From the NCBI GenBank assembly GCA_016124535.1, contig WGNK01000003.1, forward strand, positions 288,001 through 352,000: DNA of 64,000 nt, given 5' to 3'. Made by a program: the position numbers and the translations under genes. The number at the start of each line of letters is the position of its first letter. Within the stretch, counting starts at the first letter, position 1. Under the pieces are notes generated by a model that did no database searches, was not told where the DNA came from, and saw nothing but the letters and a program-made list of their open reading frames with translations. This stretch comes from Azospirillum sp. (lineage in GTDB: Bacteria > Pseudomonadota > Alphaproteobacteria > Azospirillales > Azospirillaceae). Below are positions 54,901 to 61,799 of the stretch, one piece after another.

Positions 54901-57569
54901 GTCAGAGTATTGTTGCCGCCGCTGGACAAGGTCAGGCTGTCGGCGCCGCGGCCGAGATCGGCCACCAGGCCGGTGACGGCATCCCGGAGGGTGACGGTGT
55001 CATCGCCGATCCCACCGATTACGGTCTCGACACCATTGAGGGTCAGCGCCGTATTGCCGCTGCCCAGGGTGACCACGTCGGTCCCGGCGCCGCCGCTGAG
55101 GGATTCGATGCCGCTCACCGTGATCGAACCGCCGGCATCGCCCAGGACCACGGTGTCGGTGGCGCTGCCGCCGACCAGGGATTCGACGTTGATCGCGGTG
55201 ACCGTGTTGTCGCCCAGGCCGGAAAGGGCCAGCGTATCGCGCCCGGCGCCCAGGTCGACGGTGATGCCGGTGGTGGCACTGGTCAGCGTTACGATATCCA
55301 GTGTTTTGCTGCCCAGCAGGGTTTCGACCGCGGTGATGTCGATCTTTTCATTGCCGCCGACCGTCACCACATCGACGGCGCTGCCGCCGACCAGGGTCTC
55401 GACGTGGGCCACCGTCAGGCTGTTGTTGCCGCCGCCGGACAAGTTCAGCTGATCATTGCCGAGCCCGAGATCAACCGTCATGCCGGTGACCGGGGCATCC
55501 AAGGTCACGACATCGGTCGCCTTGCCGCCGGTCAGGGTCTCGACGCCGGTCACCGCCACGGTGTTGCCGTCATTGCCCAGCGTGACCACGTCGGTCGAAG
55601 CGCCGCCGGTCAGGAATTCGACCTGGGAGGCCGTCAGGGTGTTGTTGCCAAGGCTGGAGGCGGTCACCCGGTCGACGCCGCCGCCGAGGTCGATGGTCAT
55701 GCCCTTGGTCGCATCGCCCAAGGTAACCGTGTCGGCGCCCGAGCCGCCGGCAAGGGTCTCGACGCCGCTGACCGTGAGTTGATTGTCGCCGGCGCCGGAC
55801 AGAGTCAGCTTATCGGTGCCCGAGCCCAGGTCGACGGCGACCCCGGTGACCGCGTTGCCGAAGGTGACGTTATCGGCAACCTTGCCGCCGGTCAGGGTCT
55901 CGACGCCGGTCACGGTGATCGGGTTCGAGACGTTGCCGAGGGTGACCACGTCGGTCGAAGCGCCGCCGGCCAGCGACTCGACATTGGTCACGGTCAAGGT
56001 GTTGTTGCCGGCGTCGGACAGGGTGAGCTGGTCGGTGCCGCGACCAAGATCCACCGTCATCCCGGAGGTGGCGGCACCGAGCGTCACCACGTCCGCGCTC
56101 AGCCCGCCGACCAGAGTCTCGACGCCGCTGACCGCCAGCGTGTTGCCGCCTCTGCTGCTGAGGATCAGCTTGTCATCGCCGGCGCCCAGATCGACCGTGA
56201 CGCCGGTCACCGCCACCGAGAAGGTGACGACGTCGTTGCCGGCGCCGCCGGTCAGAGTTTCGATATTGGCCGCGGTCAGGGTGTTGCTCGCCCCGCCCGA
56301 CAGGGTCAACTGGTCGGTGCCGCCGCCGAGATCGACCGTGGCGCCCTTGATCGGCGAAGTCATGGTGATGGTATCGGCGGAGGCCCCGCCGATCACGCTC
56401 TCGACGTTGGCCACCGTCGCGACATTGTCGCCGCTGCCCGACAGTGCGAGCGTGTCGGTACCGCCACCCAGGTCCACCGTGACGCCGGTAACCGCAGTGT
56501 TCAGCGACAGCGTGTCCTTGGCGCTGCCGCCGAGCAGGGTTTCGACTTCGGAAACCGCGATCGTGGCGCTGCCGACCGTGACCACGTCGGTGGCACTGCC
56601 GCCGAGCAGGGTCTCGACGTTGAGTGCGGTCAGGGTGTTGTCGCCTGCGCCCGACAGCGCCAGGCGGTCGGTGCCCTTGCCCAGATCGGCCACCATGCCG
56701 GTGGTCGGCGCGGTCAGGGTCACGTCGTCGGTGCCGGCCGTGCCGGTCAGGGTCTCGACCCCGCTCACCGCCAGACTGGCGCCGCTGCCGCCCAGTATGA
56801 CCGTATCGATGTTGCTGCCGCCGGCTACCGATTCGACATCGGTGACGGTGATCTTGTTGGCGCCGGCGCCGGACAGGGTAATCTGGTCGGCCCCGGAGCC
56901 GAGGTTCAGCGTCATGCCGGTGGTGGCCGCGCCCAGCGTCACGTCGTCCGCCGCCGCGCCGCCGATCACGCTTTCGACATTGGCCAGGGTGACCTGGTTG
57001 GCGCCCGCGTCCGACAGGGTCACCGTGTCGATGCCGGCGCCCAGATCGATGGTCATGCCGGTGGCCGCCTGCGACAGCGTCACCGCATCGGCGCCCTTGC
57101 CGGTGGTCAGGGTCTCGACATTGGCGACGGTCAGCCGATTCGTGCCGGTCGCGGTCAGGGTCAGGGAATCGTTGCCGCCGGCAAGGTCGATGACCATGCC
57201 GGTGACCGTGCCGGACAGGGTCACGGCATCGGCGGAGGCCCCGCCGATCAGGGATTCGATCCCGCTCACGGTCAGGGTATTGAGGGCATCGCCCAGCGTG
57301 ACGGCGTCAAGCGCGCCGCCGCCGATCAGGGTCTCGACGTTGCTGAGGGTAAGCGCGTTGGCGCCGCTGCTCGACAGGGTCAGCTTGTCGGAACCGCCGG
57401 CAAGATCGACGATCATCCCGGTGACGGAACTGCCCAGGGTCACAACATCCGTCGAGGCGCCACCGATCAAGGTCGCTACGTCGGAGACGGTAACCGTATT
57501 ACCGAGGTCGCCCAGCGTCATAACGTCACTGGAGTTCCCACCGGAGTCCATATTTTCCTGGTTTTCCAT
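45981..57569 (-). CDS. Giant RTX-type beta-solenoid repeat protein, probable type I secretion substrate
   Basis: From ATG 57569 the product is about 3862 residues; a TTG at 57590 in frame, with GGAAG further upstream, is the alternative start. Nearly the whole chain is built of repeats of about 23 residues with the phrases TLTVSNVETLIGG, DVVTLG and VDLGGGxDxLTLSGAG, which I read as coils of a beta-solenoid; three make a higher-order unit of about 69 residues. It is very rich in Thr, Gly, Val and Leu, and I noticed no Cys. RTX nonapeptides (SGNDTIEAGWGHD, TGAGHDTIVY) appear only near the C-terminus (46255-46350), followed by IKDFSTANDKLYF and a roughly 90-residue tail typical of type I secretion signals. 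No N-terminal signal peptide exists. A role as a calcium-stabilised adhesin or surface layer is inference. The ABC exporter genes are not in this window. Confidence 0.92.
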   Translation of the reverse strand: MENQENMDSGGNSSDVMTLGDLGNTVTVSDVATLIGGASTDVVTLGSSVTGMIVDLAGGSDKLTLSSSGANALTLSNVETLIGGGALDAVTLGDALNTLTVSGIESLIGGASADAVTLSGTVTGMVIDLAGGNDSLTLTATGTNRLTVANVETLTTGKGADAVTLSQAATGMTIDLGAGIDTVTLSDAGANQVTLANVESVIGGAAADDVTLGAATTGMTLNLGSGADQITLSGAGANKITVTDVESVAGGSNIDTVILGGSGASLAVSGVETLTGTAGTDDVTLTAPTTGMVADLGKGTDRLALSGAGDNTLTALNVETLLGGSATDVVTVGSATIAVSEVETLLGGSAKDTLSLNTAVTGVTVDLGGGTDTLALSGSGDNVATVANVESVIGGASADTITMTSPIKGATVDLGGGTDQLTLSGGASNTLTAANIETLTGGAGNDVVTFSVAVTGVTVDLGAGDDKLILSSRGGNTLAVSGVETLVGGLSADVVTLGAATSGMTVDLGRGTDQLTLSDAGNNTLTVTNVESLAGGASTDVVTLGNVSNPITVTGVETLTGGKVADNVTFGNAVTGVAVDLGSGTDKLTLSGAGDNQLTVSGVETLAGGSGADTVTLGDATKGMTIDLGGGVDRVTASSLGNNTLTASQVEFLTGGASTDVVTLGNDGNTVAVTGVETLTGGKATDVVTLDAPVTGMTVDLGLGNDQLNLSGGGNNSLTVAHVETLVGGSAVDVVTVGGNEKIDITAVETLLGSKTLDIVTLTSATTGITVDLGAGRDTLALSGLGDNTVTAINVESLVGGSATDTVVLGDAGGSITVSGIESLSGGAGTDVVTLGSGNTALTLNGVETVIGGIGDDTVTLRDAVTGLVADLGRGADSLTLSSGGNNTLTLSNAETLVGGTAVDTVTLGNGGGAIGVSGIETLIGGSGSDQVRLEASTSGMAVDLGKGVDTLTLSGAGDNTLTVANVEVLFGGASADVVTLDTPALRSKVDLGGGTDTLTLSSAGDNTLAVTSVETLIGGSATDLVTLGPSAGTVSVSAVETLIGSASADSVVLSAPVTGMKVDLAAGRDSLTLSGAGDNTLTVANVETLIGGSATDLVDLGKLGSVVTVSGVETLISGVGLDSITLADAVTGMFVDLGTGNRTDTLILSSTGDNTLTIANVERLIGGQSSDVVTLSAATTRLIVDLGAGDDELILTDAGKKLLVVSNVETLVGSGNGDAVQLATASNTITVFSVGSLTGGRAGDVVTLGNAVSGMMVDLGGGNDLLTLSSAGNNTVTVRAVESLVGGSATDSVFLTNVVNSMAVSDVESLTGGKSRDLIALSAPVEGMTVDLGAGIDRLALSSAGNNTLTVNAVESLIGGAQDDVVTLSGIANNTRIDLGDGNDSLRLSSAGNNKISFLNVETLLGGAGDDIVTLIKDSNTLTVSDIETLIGGKGADDVTIGGATTGSLISLGAGDDRVTLSGAGDNRVTVVSAETVVGGSANDIVTLGNVIQTVVVTGVETLFGGSVKDSVTLGEAVTGMTVDLKGGADILTLSGTGNNTLTIAGVETLIGGSATDVVSLGSQINNMTVSGIETLLGGASADTITLGTAVSGVTIDLGGGVDKLTLARSGDNTLTVGGVESLIGGTRTDVVTLGDAGNTITLTGIETLIGGAADDAVKLTAAATGMAIDLGGGNDALTLYSGGVNKLTIANVETLIGGGGADTITLGTAVTGMVANLGAGRDSLTLSDAGANTLTVSNVETLIGGSAVDDVTLGTGSTVIVTGIESLTGSASADLVTLGGAVSGGRFDLGSGIDKLTLSSAGDNTLTVGGVESLVGGSKTDAVTLGSTGNTLTATAIETLIGGDGDDVVTLTAALTGMVVDLGGGTDTLTLAGATANTLTVAHIETLTGGKNSDIIAFSAATTGSLINLGAGVDKVTLSGAGDNTVTVIGVETLIGGSASDTVTLGDSNGSITLIDIETLAGSASSDIVTLGSATTGMTVDFAGGADSLTLSSAGNNTLTAANIETLIGGASTDVVTLSSSANTVTVSRIETLIGGTGADVVTLTSATTGMAIDLRGGSDTLTLAGTGANTLSISGVETLVGGASSDIVTFAQATTGSVIDLGGGIDTLTLSSAGNNTVTVSNVETLIGGSGIDVVTLGNANDSITLVGVETLAGSASVDIVTLVNPVTGMVVDFGGGVDQLTLSGAGNNTLTVANIENLVGGAGVDVVTLASAANTVTVAGIETLIGGSGNDVVTLNAPVTGMAIDLGSGIDQLTLSGTGANVLTVNGVETLLAGAAGDTVTLASPTTGAVIDLGGGVDTLTLSGAGDNTVTVSNVETLIGGSGTDVVTLGDANGSITLVGIETLAGGAGSDVVTLTNAVTGMVVDFDGGDDSLTLSSSGDNTLTASNVENLIGGASVDVVTLGGGGNTVTVSGIETLSGGGGLDKVTLAGAGSTMTVNAVETLLGTNATDVITLGTATTGMVVDLLAGADQLTLSGAGNNTLTVANVETVIGGASSDVITLSSAATGALVDLGAGNDRLILSGTTSNSVTLRNVESVVGGASADAVTLADATTGFAIDLGSGIDTLTLSSAGNNTVTATNIESLVGGSATDVVTLGAGGNTVTVSGIERLTGGSGNDKVVLDGLGATMTVSNVQTLVGGGSTDVITLGAATTGMVVDLDAGSDRLTLSSAGNNTLTVSNLATLTGGSLGDVVTLASAATGTVVDLGAGNDQLILAGTSANTVTVRNVETVIGGASNDFVTLTEPVTGLVIDLGGGSDTLALSSGNTNTLTATNVETLIGGAASDAVTLGGTGGTVSVSGIERLTGSAGNDTVVIGGGGGTMTVSRIETLIGSASADVITLDGATTGMVVDLGAGSDRLNLSSLGNNTLTVSNLATVTGGSLNDVVTLGAAATGTVVDLGAGTDRLILSGTGNNTLTVANVETVTGGASTDLVTLAAPVTGLQIDLGAGADRLTLSGAGTNTLTATNLETLIGGASADAVTLGAGGNTIAVSGIETLIGGSGLDRVTLDGAGSTMTVSAVETLLGGGSTDVITLGAATTGMVVDLGAGSDRLNLSSLGNNTLTVSNLATVTGGSLNDVVTLGAAATGTVVDLGAGTDRLILSGTGNNTLTVANVETVTGGASADLVTLAAPVTGIQIDLGAGADRLTLSGAGNNTLTASNVETLIGGASTDVVTLGNFVNTVAVSGIETLIGGSSADLVTLGAPVTGMVINLGNGADSLTLSGASTVSGNGNNTLTVSNVETLIGGSGIDRVTLGELNSSLIVAGVETLIGSAQGDVVTLSAAVTGMTIDLAGGSDKLTLSSAGANSLTASNIETILGGSAIDLVTLGNAVTGGKFDLGAGNDQLTLSGAGNNSLTITNIETLVGGSGIDVIALDNASNTLLVSGVETLTGGGGNDLVTLNAALAGGSYNLGGGTDTLILSGAGANTLVVSGVETLIGGAGVDRVTLGDSNNTVLVSGIETLIGGGGHDTITLGAATTGMVIDLNGGIDRLTLSGSGSNLLTVSDIQTLTGGAGADTVTLGEATTGLIADLGGGSDRLILSGAGNNLVTATNIETLIGGSHTDTVRLGDVAGTITLSGIETLIGGSKNDTVVLSTAASGMTIDLGGGTDSLTLGNFANTLTISNIESLTAGNGNDTVTLATRISGGIIDLGGGTDKLTLGNFDNTLTAFNVESLIGGSGDDKVTLGTAIHGSIDLGWGRDTLTLFAGASNDVTVTWTQTLVGGNAGDHITVLSPNAITIVAGSGNDTIEAGWGHDVITTGAGHDTIVYNSVFDSISVFSDTIKDFSTANDKLYFEDLLHGHFSLQTNGYFAGGGNSSAVFDNNSKVLYVDVDGHGGADMQVTLAGVSGASLSADNFVWS
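48181..48999 (-). repeat. Nearly identical internal duplication in the giant repeat gene
   Basis: Bases 48181-48420 recur at 48760-48999 with only about five differences over 240 bases; weaker similarity extends to both sides (about 48061-48486 against 48640-49065). The shift is 579 bases, a whole number of codons. Elsewhere the repeats are similar in protein but diverged in DNA, so this copy event is recent. Confidence 0.85.
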
Positions 57570-57662
57570 CGCTTGGCGTCCAAGGCCCAATTCTAGGGCC
57601 GCTTCCGAAGCACCTCCTACGGGCCCGGGAAATTCAGCCCGGTCCGCAGGAAAACCAATTAT

Positions 57663-57677
57663 AGGCGATCATTGCCT
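57663..57677. promoter_or_regulatory. Near-perfect 15-base palindrome over the predicted transcription start of the giant gene
   Basis: AGGCGATCATTGCCT reads almost the same on both strands (AGGC and GCCT arms with matching AT steps). It sits directly downstream of the -10 candidate at 57681-57686, where a repressor would block initiation. Confidence 0.35.
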
Positions 57678-57680
57678 AAA

Positions 57681-57709
57681 AGTATCTAAAATTCGTTAAT
57701 AATTGTCAG
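57681..57709 (-). promoter_or_regulatory. Candidate promoter of the giant repeat gene
   Basis: On the minus strand CTGACA (57704-57709) and GATACT (57681-57686) are spaced by exactly 17 bases in an A+T-rich block. The leader to the ATG at 57569 would be about 105 bases. Confidence 0.42.
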
Positions 57710-58067
57710 CGATCACAAAAGGCCCGGGAATCCCCCCTGCCGAGCGCCAATCCCCGCCCCGACAGCTGGTGCGAGCCCGCGCAGCACGGCCATCCCGGTG
57801 GCTTATCATCGCCCGGCAGAACATTGATTTCATGTCGAACGGATGTCCGCATCGCAAAAGCCGATAAAACATAAATGATAGCTAAATCCGACATCAGCAA
57901 CCTCAGATTTCGCTGAGAAGGGTCTGCCCGCCGCTGCCGCAAGGCCAGCCTTGCAGCAAACGCACACCACGATCACCGAACCGCATCAGCGGTATGGCGG
58001 GTCGAGGCTGTGATTGAGCTCCGGCTGACATCCCACGGGCGACGCCCCGCGGAGCCTTGGGGGGGGG

Positions 58068-59606
58068 CTAGCCGCCGACGGCGACGCCGTCATCGCTGGT
58101 CCATTCGTCGGCGGCCGCCAGCAAATCGGCGGAAACCCGCGCCATCACCTCGGCCCAGTCGCCGGCCTTCTTCTGGCGGTAGAGCGTCATGGTTGGATAC
58201 CACGGCGACTCCTGGGTCTCGGTCTGCCAGCGCCAGTCGGCGGAAAACGGCAGCAGCAGCCAGATCGGTTTCGCCAGGGCGCCGGCGAGGTGGGCCGGAG
58301 CCGTATCGACCGAAATCACCAGATCCATGGCGGCGATCGCCGCGGCGAAATCGTCGAAGTCATCGATTTCCGCGCCAAGATCGGGCACGACCTTGGTCAG
58401 GCCGAGTTGGGTCAGCTCGACGGCGGCGCGGTCGCGCTGCAGACTGAAGTAACGCAGCGACGGCACCATCGGCAGGTTGAGCAGATCCCGCAAGGACATC
58501 GACCGGTTCCGATCGTTGCCATGGCGCGGGTTGCCGGCCCAGACCAGCCCGACCTTGGCTTCCGGGCCATCGCCCAGGCGGTCCCGCCAGCGGGCGGCCC
58601 GCACCGGGTCGACGGTGAGGTAGGGACAGCTCGCCGGCACCGTGGCCAGGGTGGTACCGAACACATGGGGCAGGCTGAGCAGCGGGATCTGCAGATCGAA
58701 CGGCGGCAGCGGCTCGCCCGACGGCACAACAGTAATGTCCTCGAACACCCGCCCGAGCAGTCCCGCCTGGGACTTGACGCACTCCAGAACGATGCGGCCG
58801 CCGAACGGGGCGACCTGGCGCAGGTAGCGACAAAACTGGATGGTGTCGCCCAGCCCCTGCTCGGCATGCACCAGCAGGGTCTTGCCGGGAAACGGCGAGC
58901 CGTTCCACAGCGGCTGGACGAAATCGCGTTTGGGCGAGGGAAAGCTGGCGACCTTCCAGCGCCACTCGTATTCGCGAAAACCCTCTTCGAAAGCGCCCAT
59001 CGAGAGCTGTGCCAGACCGAGATTATAGTGGGCCTCGGCGAGGTCGCTCTTGCGCGCCAGCACCTTGCGATAGACATTGACCGCCAGCGCCGGCTCACCC
59101 ATGTCCTTCAGAATATTCGCCAGATTGTGCCAGGCTTCGAAGAAGTCGGGGTCGTGGCGCACCGCCTTGTGCAAATGCTCGGCCGCACGGGGCAGGCTGT
59201 CGATGCTGCGATAGGCATTGGCCAGATTGTAGTGGGCCATCGCATAGGCCGGCTGCAGGGCCAGTGCCTGCTCATAGGCGGCAATACCCTGTTCGATCCG
59301 GCCCAGTGCAACGCAGGTATTGCCCAGATTGTAATGGGCCTCGGCGAAACCGGGGCGCGCCTCGACCGCCTGCTGGAGCCACTGAAGCGCGTCTTCGTTG
59401 CGGCCGACGCCGCGCATCACCAAGCCCAGCAGATGAAGCGCATCCGGGTTGTCGGGCGCGCGCTCAAGCACGGCGCGATAACCGGCTTCGGCATCCTGAA
59501 GCCGGTTGGCGCGGTGGAGGTCGAAGGCCTGCCGCAGCATTGCCGCGACCTCCGGAGCCTCGGTGTCGCTGTCCGGTGCGGCAGCGTCAGGGCCAGACTC
59601 AGTCAT
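58068..59606 (-). CDS. TPR protein with a single glycosyltransferase module
   Basis: From ATG 59606 (a GTG three codons upstream is possible; neither has a clear ribosome-binding site) the product is 512 residues. TPR repeats fill residues about 20-215 (AHYNLGNTCVALGRIEQGIAAYEQAL and similar). The rest is one glycosyltransferase module like the four in the protein encoded at 32641-39093: GKTLLVHAEQGLGDTIQF, VGLVWAGNPRHGNDRNRS, DTAPAHLAGALAKPIW and SADWRWQ. No signal peptide is seen. It is oriented toward the giant repeat-protein gene and could modify it; that is inference. By analogy with TPR-glycosyltransferases such as GT41 enzymes the donor may be a nucleotide sugar. Confidence 0.87.
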   Translation of the reverse strand: MTESGPDAAAPDSDTEAPEVAAMLRQAFDLHRANRLQDAEAGYRAVLERAPDNPDALHLLGLVMRGVGRNEDALQWLQQAVEARPGFAEAHYNLGNTCVALGRIEQGIAAYEQALALQPAYAMAHYNLANAYRSIDSLPRAAEHLHKAVRHDPDFFEAWHNLANILKDMGEPALAVNVYRKVLARKSDLAEAHYNLGLAQLSMGAFEEGFREYEWRWKVASFPSPKRDFVQPLWNGSPFPGKTLLVHAEQGLGDTIQFCRYLRQVAPFGGRIVLECVKSQAGLLGRVFEDITVVPSGEPLPPFDLQIPLLSLPHVFGTTLATVPASCPYLTVDPVRAARWRDRLGDGPEAKVGLVWAGNPRHGNDRNRSMSLRDLLNLPMVPSLRYFSLQRDRAAVELTQLGLTKVVPDLGAEIDDFDDFAAAIAAMDLVISVDTAPAHLAGALAKPIWLLLPFSADWRWQTETQESPWYPTMTLYRQKKAGDWAEVMARVSADLLAAADEWTSDDGVAVGG

Positions 59607-59726
59607 CGCGGGCACAAGTCAAAAAAGGGACAGCGGCGCAAGCGGCCGGCCAGAGCCGTGATGATAGTCCAACCCGCCGCCCTCGCAAGGGGGCCGATGC
59701 GTCGAGGCGGCATTGCTGCTGAAGTG

Positions 59727-60650
59727 TCAGGCGTCAGCGGTGCGGGGGTCCAGGGCATCCTGCAGCCCATCGCCCAACAGATTGAACGCAATCACGGTCA
59801 GAAAAATCAGCAGTCCGGGATAGATCGCGAGCAGCGGCGCCGACCAGATCAGGTCCTGGGCGCCGGTCAGCATATTGCCCCAGCTGGGCAGCGGCGGCTG
59901 GATGCCGAGGCCGAGAAAACTGAGCACCGATTCGAGCAGGATGATGTTACCCACCGATAATGTGGTCGCGACCACCACCGGCGAGGCGACATTGGGCAGG
60001 ATATGCACCGCCATCACCCGGAGGCTGCCGGCGCCGAGGGCGACTGCGGCCCGCACATAGTCGCGCTGGCGTGCCGCCAGCGTGGCCCCGCGCACCAGCC
60101 GCGCCACCGTGGTCCAGCCGGCCAGGGCGACGATCGCGATGATGCGATAGAGGCTGGCCAGCTCCGAGTGACCGAGGGCCGCGGGCAGCCCGAGCTTGCC
60201 GGTATCGACCGCCGCCAGGACGATCAGCAGCGGCAGCAACGGCAAGGCGATGAAGCCGTCGGTCAGCCGCATCAGCAGGGCATCGAGCCGGCCGCCATAC
60301 CAGCCCGCGGCCAGTCCGACCGCGGTGCCGATCCCGGCCGCGGCCAGCGCCGCAACCACGCCGACCAGCAGCGACACCCGCCCGCCATAGAGCAGCCGCA
60401 CCAGGATATCGCGGCCCAACTCGTCGGTGCCCAGGGGATGCGACCACGACGGTCCGGCGAGGCGGGCCAGCAGATCAACCGCCGTGCCATCGACGCCGAG
60501 CACCTGCTCGATCAGCGGCGCCGCCAGGGCGCACAGCACCAGAATCGCCAGCACCCTGGCGCTGGCCGCCGCCAGCCGGTGGCGACGGAAGCGATGAGCC
60601 AGGCCGGCTTGCCGTGCCCCGACCGGCCTGCCGGTCCCCGGGGCGATCAC
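59727..60650 (-). CDS. ABC transporter permease, OppC/DppC type (orphan)
   Basis: The 307-residue inner-membrane protein starts with GTG at 60650. It has an N-terminal helix, then the BPD_transp_1 domain with HPLGTDELGRDILVRLLYGGRVSL, the hallmark of peptide/nickel permeases of the DppC/OppC type, and a late EAA-like loop (RAAVALGAGSLRVMAVHILPN) that docks the ATPase. It ends with GDGLQDALDPR, also typical. No OppB-like partner, ATPase or binding protein is adjacent in this window, which is unusual for the family; mtnP lies 140 bases upstream on the same strand. Confidence 0.88.
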   Translation of the reverse strand: MIAPGTGRPVGARQAGLAHRFRRHRLAAASARVLAILVLCALAAPLIEQVLGVDGTAVDLLARLAGPSWSHPLGTDELGRDILVRLLYGGRVSLLVGVVAALAAAGIGTAVGLAAGWYGGRLDALLMRLTDGFIALPLLPLLIVLAAVDTGKLGLPAALGHSELASLYRIIAIVALAGWTTVARLVRGATLAARQRDYVRAAVALGAGSLRVMAVHILPNVASPVVVATTLSVGNIILLESVLSFLGLGIQPPLPSWGNMLTGAQDLIWSAPLLAIYPGLLIFLTVIAFNLLGDGLQDALDPRTADA

Positions 60651-60790
60651 CCCGGACCGTGGCGGTTGACCGGCGACCCGTCGCGATCGCGCGGTTGCAC
60701 CGGGGTGGGGGACAATTCAGGGCGACTCTGCTGGTTCAAGCTAACGCCCCTTCCAGGCCGATCGCTGCGGCCGGTGACCGTTCCCCGATT

Positions 60791-61678
60791 TCAGCGGTTC
60801 AAGACCCGCCCGGCGACCGCGTCCAGCCGCTTCAGCAACTCGGGGTCGCGCTTGTCGGGCGTGGTGATCAGCGCGGTTTCCAGCGCGGTGTGGCAGCCTT
60901 GGGCGCAGGGATGGGCGCGGTCGCGCAGCAGCGGCGCGGTCTGCTTGACCAGGGCGCGGGCGCGGTCGGCATTGGCGACCAGCACCTTGACGATCGCGTC
61001 GACGCTGACGTGGTCATGGTCGGGATGCCAGCAGTCGTAATCGGTGACCATGGCGACGGTGGCGTAGCAAAGCTCGGCCTCGCGGGCGAGTTTGGCTTCG
61101 GGCATGTTGGTCATGCCGATCACGTCGCAGCCCCAGCCGCGGTAGAGGTCGGATTCGGCGCGGGTCGAAAACTGCGGTCCTTCCATCACCAGGTAGGTGC
61201 CGCCGCGCTGGTGGCGAATGTCGAGCGCCTTCAGCGCCCGCTCGACGGCATCGCCGAGCCGGCCGCACACCGGATGGCCCATGCCGACATGGGCGACCAT
61301 GCCGGTGCCGAAGAACGACTTGTTGCGCGCGAAGGTGCGGTCGATGAACTGGTCGACCACGACGAAGCTGCCCGGCGGCAGATGCTCCTTCAGCGAGCCC
61401 ACCGCGGACAACGACAGGACCTCGGTCACCCCGGCCCGTTTCAGAGCGTCGATATTGGCGCGGAAGTTAAGTTCCGAGGGCGGGATGCGGTGGCCGCGGC
61501 CGTGACGGGGCAGGAACACCAGCGGCTGACCGTCGAGCTCTCCGAACAGCAACTCGTCGGAGGCCTCGCCGAACGGTGATTCGACCCGCCGCCAGCGCCG
61601 GTTGGTCAGGCCGTCGATCTCGTAGACGCCGCTGCCGCCGATGATGCCGAGCACCGGCGGCGTACCGGGTTCCGTCAT
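60791..61678 (-). CDS. mtnP: S-methyl-5'-thioadenosine phosphorylase
   Basis: The 295-residue enzyme starts at an ATG with GAGGAG upstream. It carries PNP/MTAP family 2 motifs: GIIGGSGVYEI at the phosphate site, PRHGRGHRIPPSELNFRAN, SAVGSLKEHLPPG, and MEGPQFSTRAES with the purine-side residues, then MTNMPEAKLAREAELCY. It splits methylthioadenosine with phosphate to adenine and methylthioribose-1-phosphate in methionine salvage. Length is normal. No other mtn gene is adjacent. Confidence 0.95.
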   Translation of the reverse strand: MTEPGTPPVLGIIGGSGVYEIDGLTNRRWRRVESPFGEASDELLFGELDGQPLVFLPRHGRGHRIPPSELNFRANIDALKRAGVTEVLSLSAVGSLKEHLPPGSFVVVDQFIDRTFARNKSFFGTGMVAHVGMGHPVCGRLGDAVERALKALDIRHQRGGTYLVMEGPQFSTRAESDLYRGWGCDVIGMTNMPEAKLAREAELCYATVAMVTDYDCWHPDHDHVSVDAIVKVLVANADRARALVKQTAPLLRDRAHPCAQGCHTALETALITTPDKRDPELLKRLDAVAGRVLNR

Positions 61679-61799
61679 GATTGTCTCCTCAAGGCATGCC
61701 GTGGCGCCAAAATAGCTCCGACCCGATCGATCGGCCAGTCCGGAAACGGCGCCGGTGCTCTATGATGGCGATCCCGATCAACGCTCCCCGAGCCCGCCG

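Larger units (their letters stand above)
57570..58067. other. Non-coding gap upstream of the giant repeat gene
   Basis: About 500 bases with no supported gene. An A+T-rich block (57655-57715) carries the promoter and palindrome listed separately. A short open frame at 57706-57942 (minus strand) has no ribosome-binding site or recognisable product. A run of nine G (58059-58067) abuts the stop codon of the upstream TPR-glycosyltransferase gene. Confidence 0.6.

Noticed and set aside
45981..57569. CRISPR-like or satellite array
   Set aside because: The regular DNA periodicity is coding: one uninterrupted reading frame with protein-level repeats and no unique spacers.
46041..57699. Many long plus-strand open frames opposite the giant repeat gene
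   Set aside because: They are Pro/Ser/Val or Gly/Asp-rich mirror images of the repeats, change frame repeatedly and have no domain. The minus strand has a coherent RTX end and secretion-like tail.
57706..57942. Possible 78-residue gene upstream of the giant repeat gene
   Set aside because: No ribosome-binding site or recognisable product, and it overlaps the promoter-like A+T-rich block.
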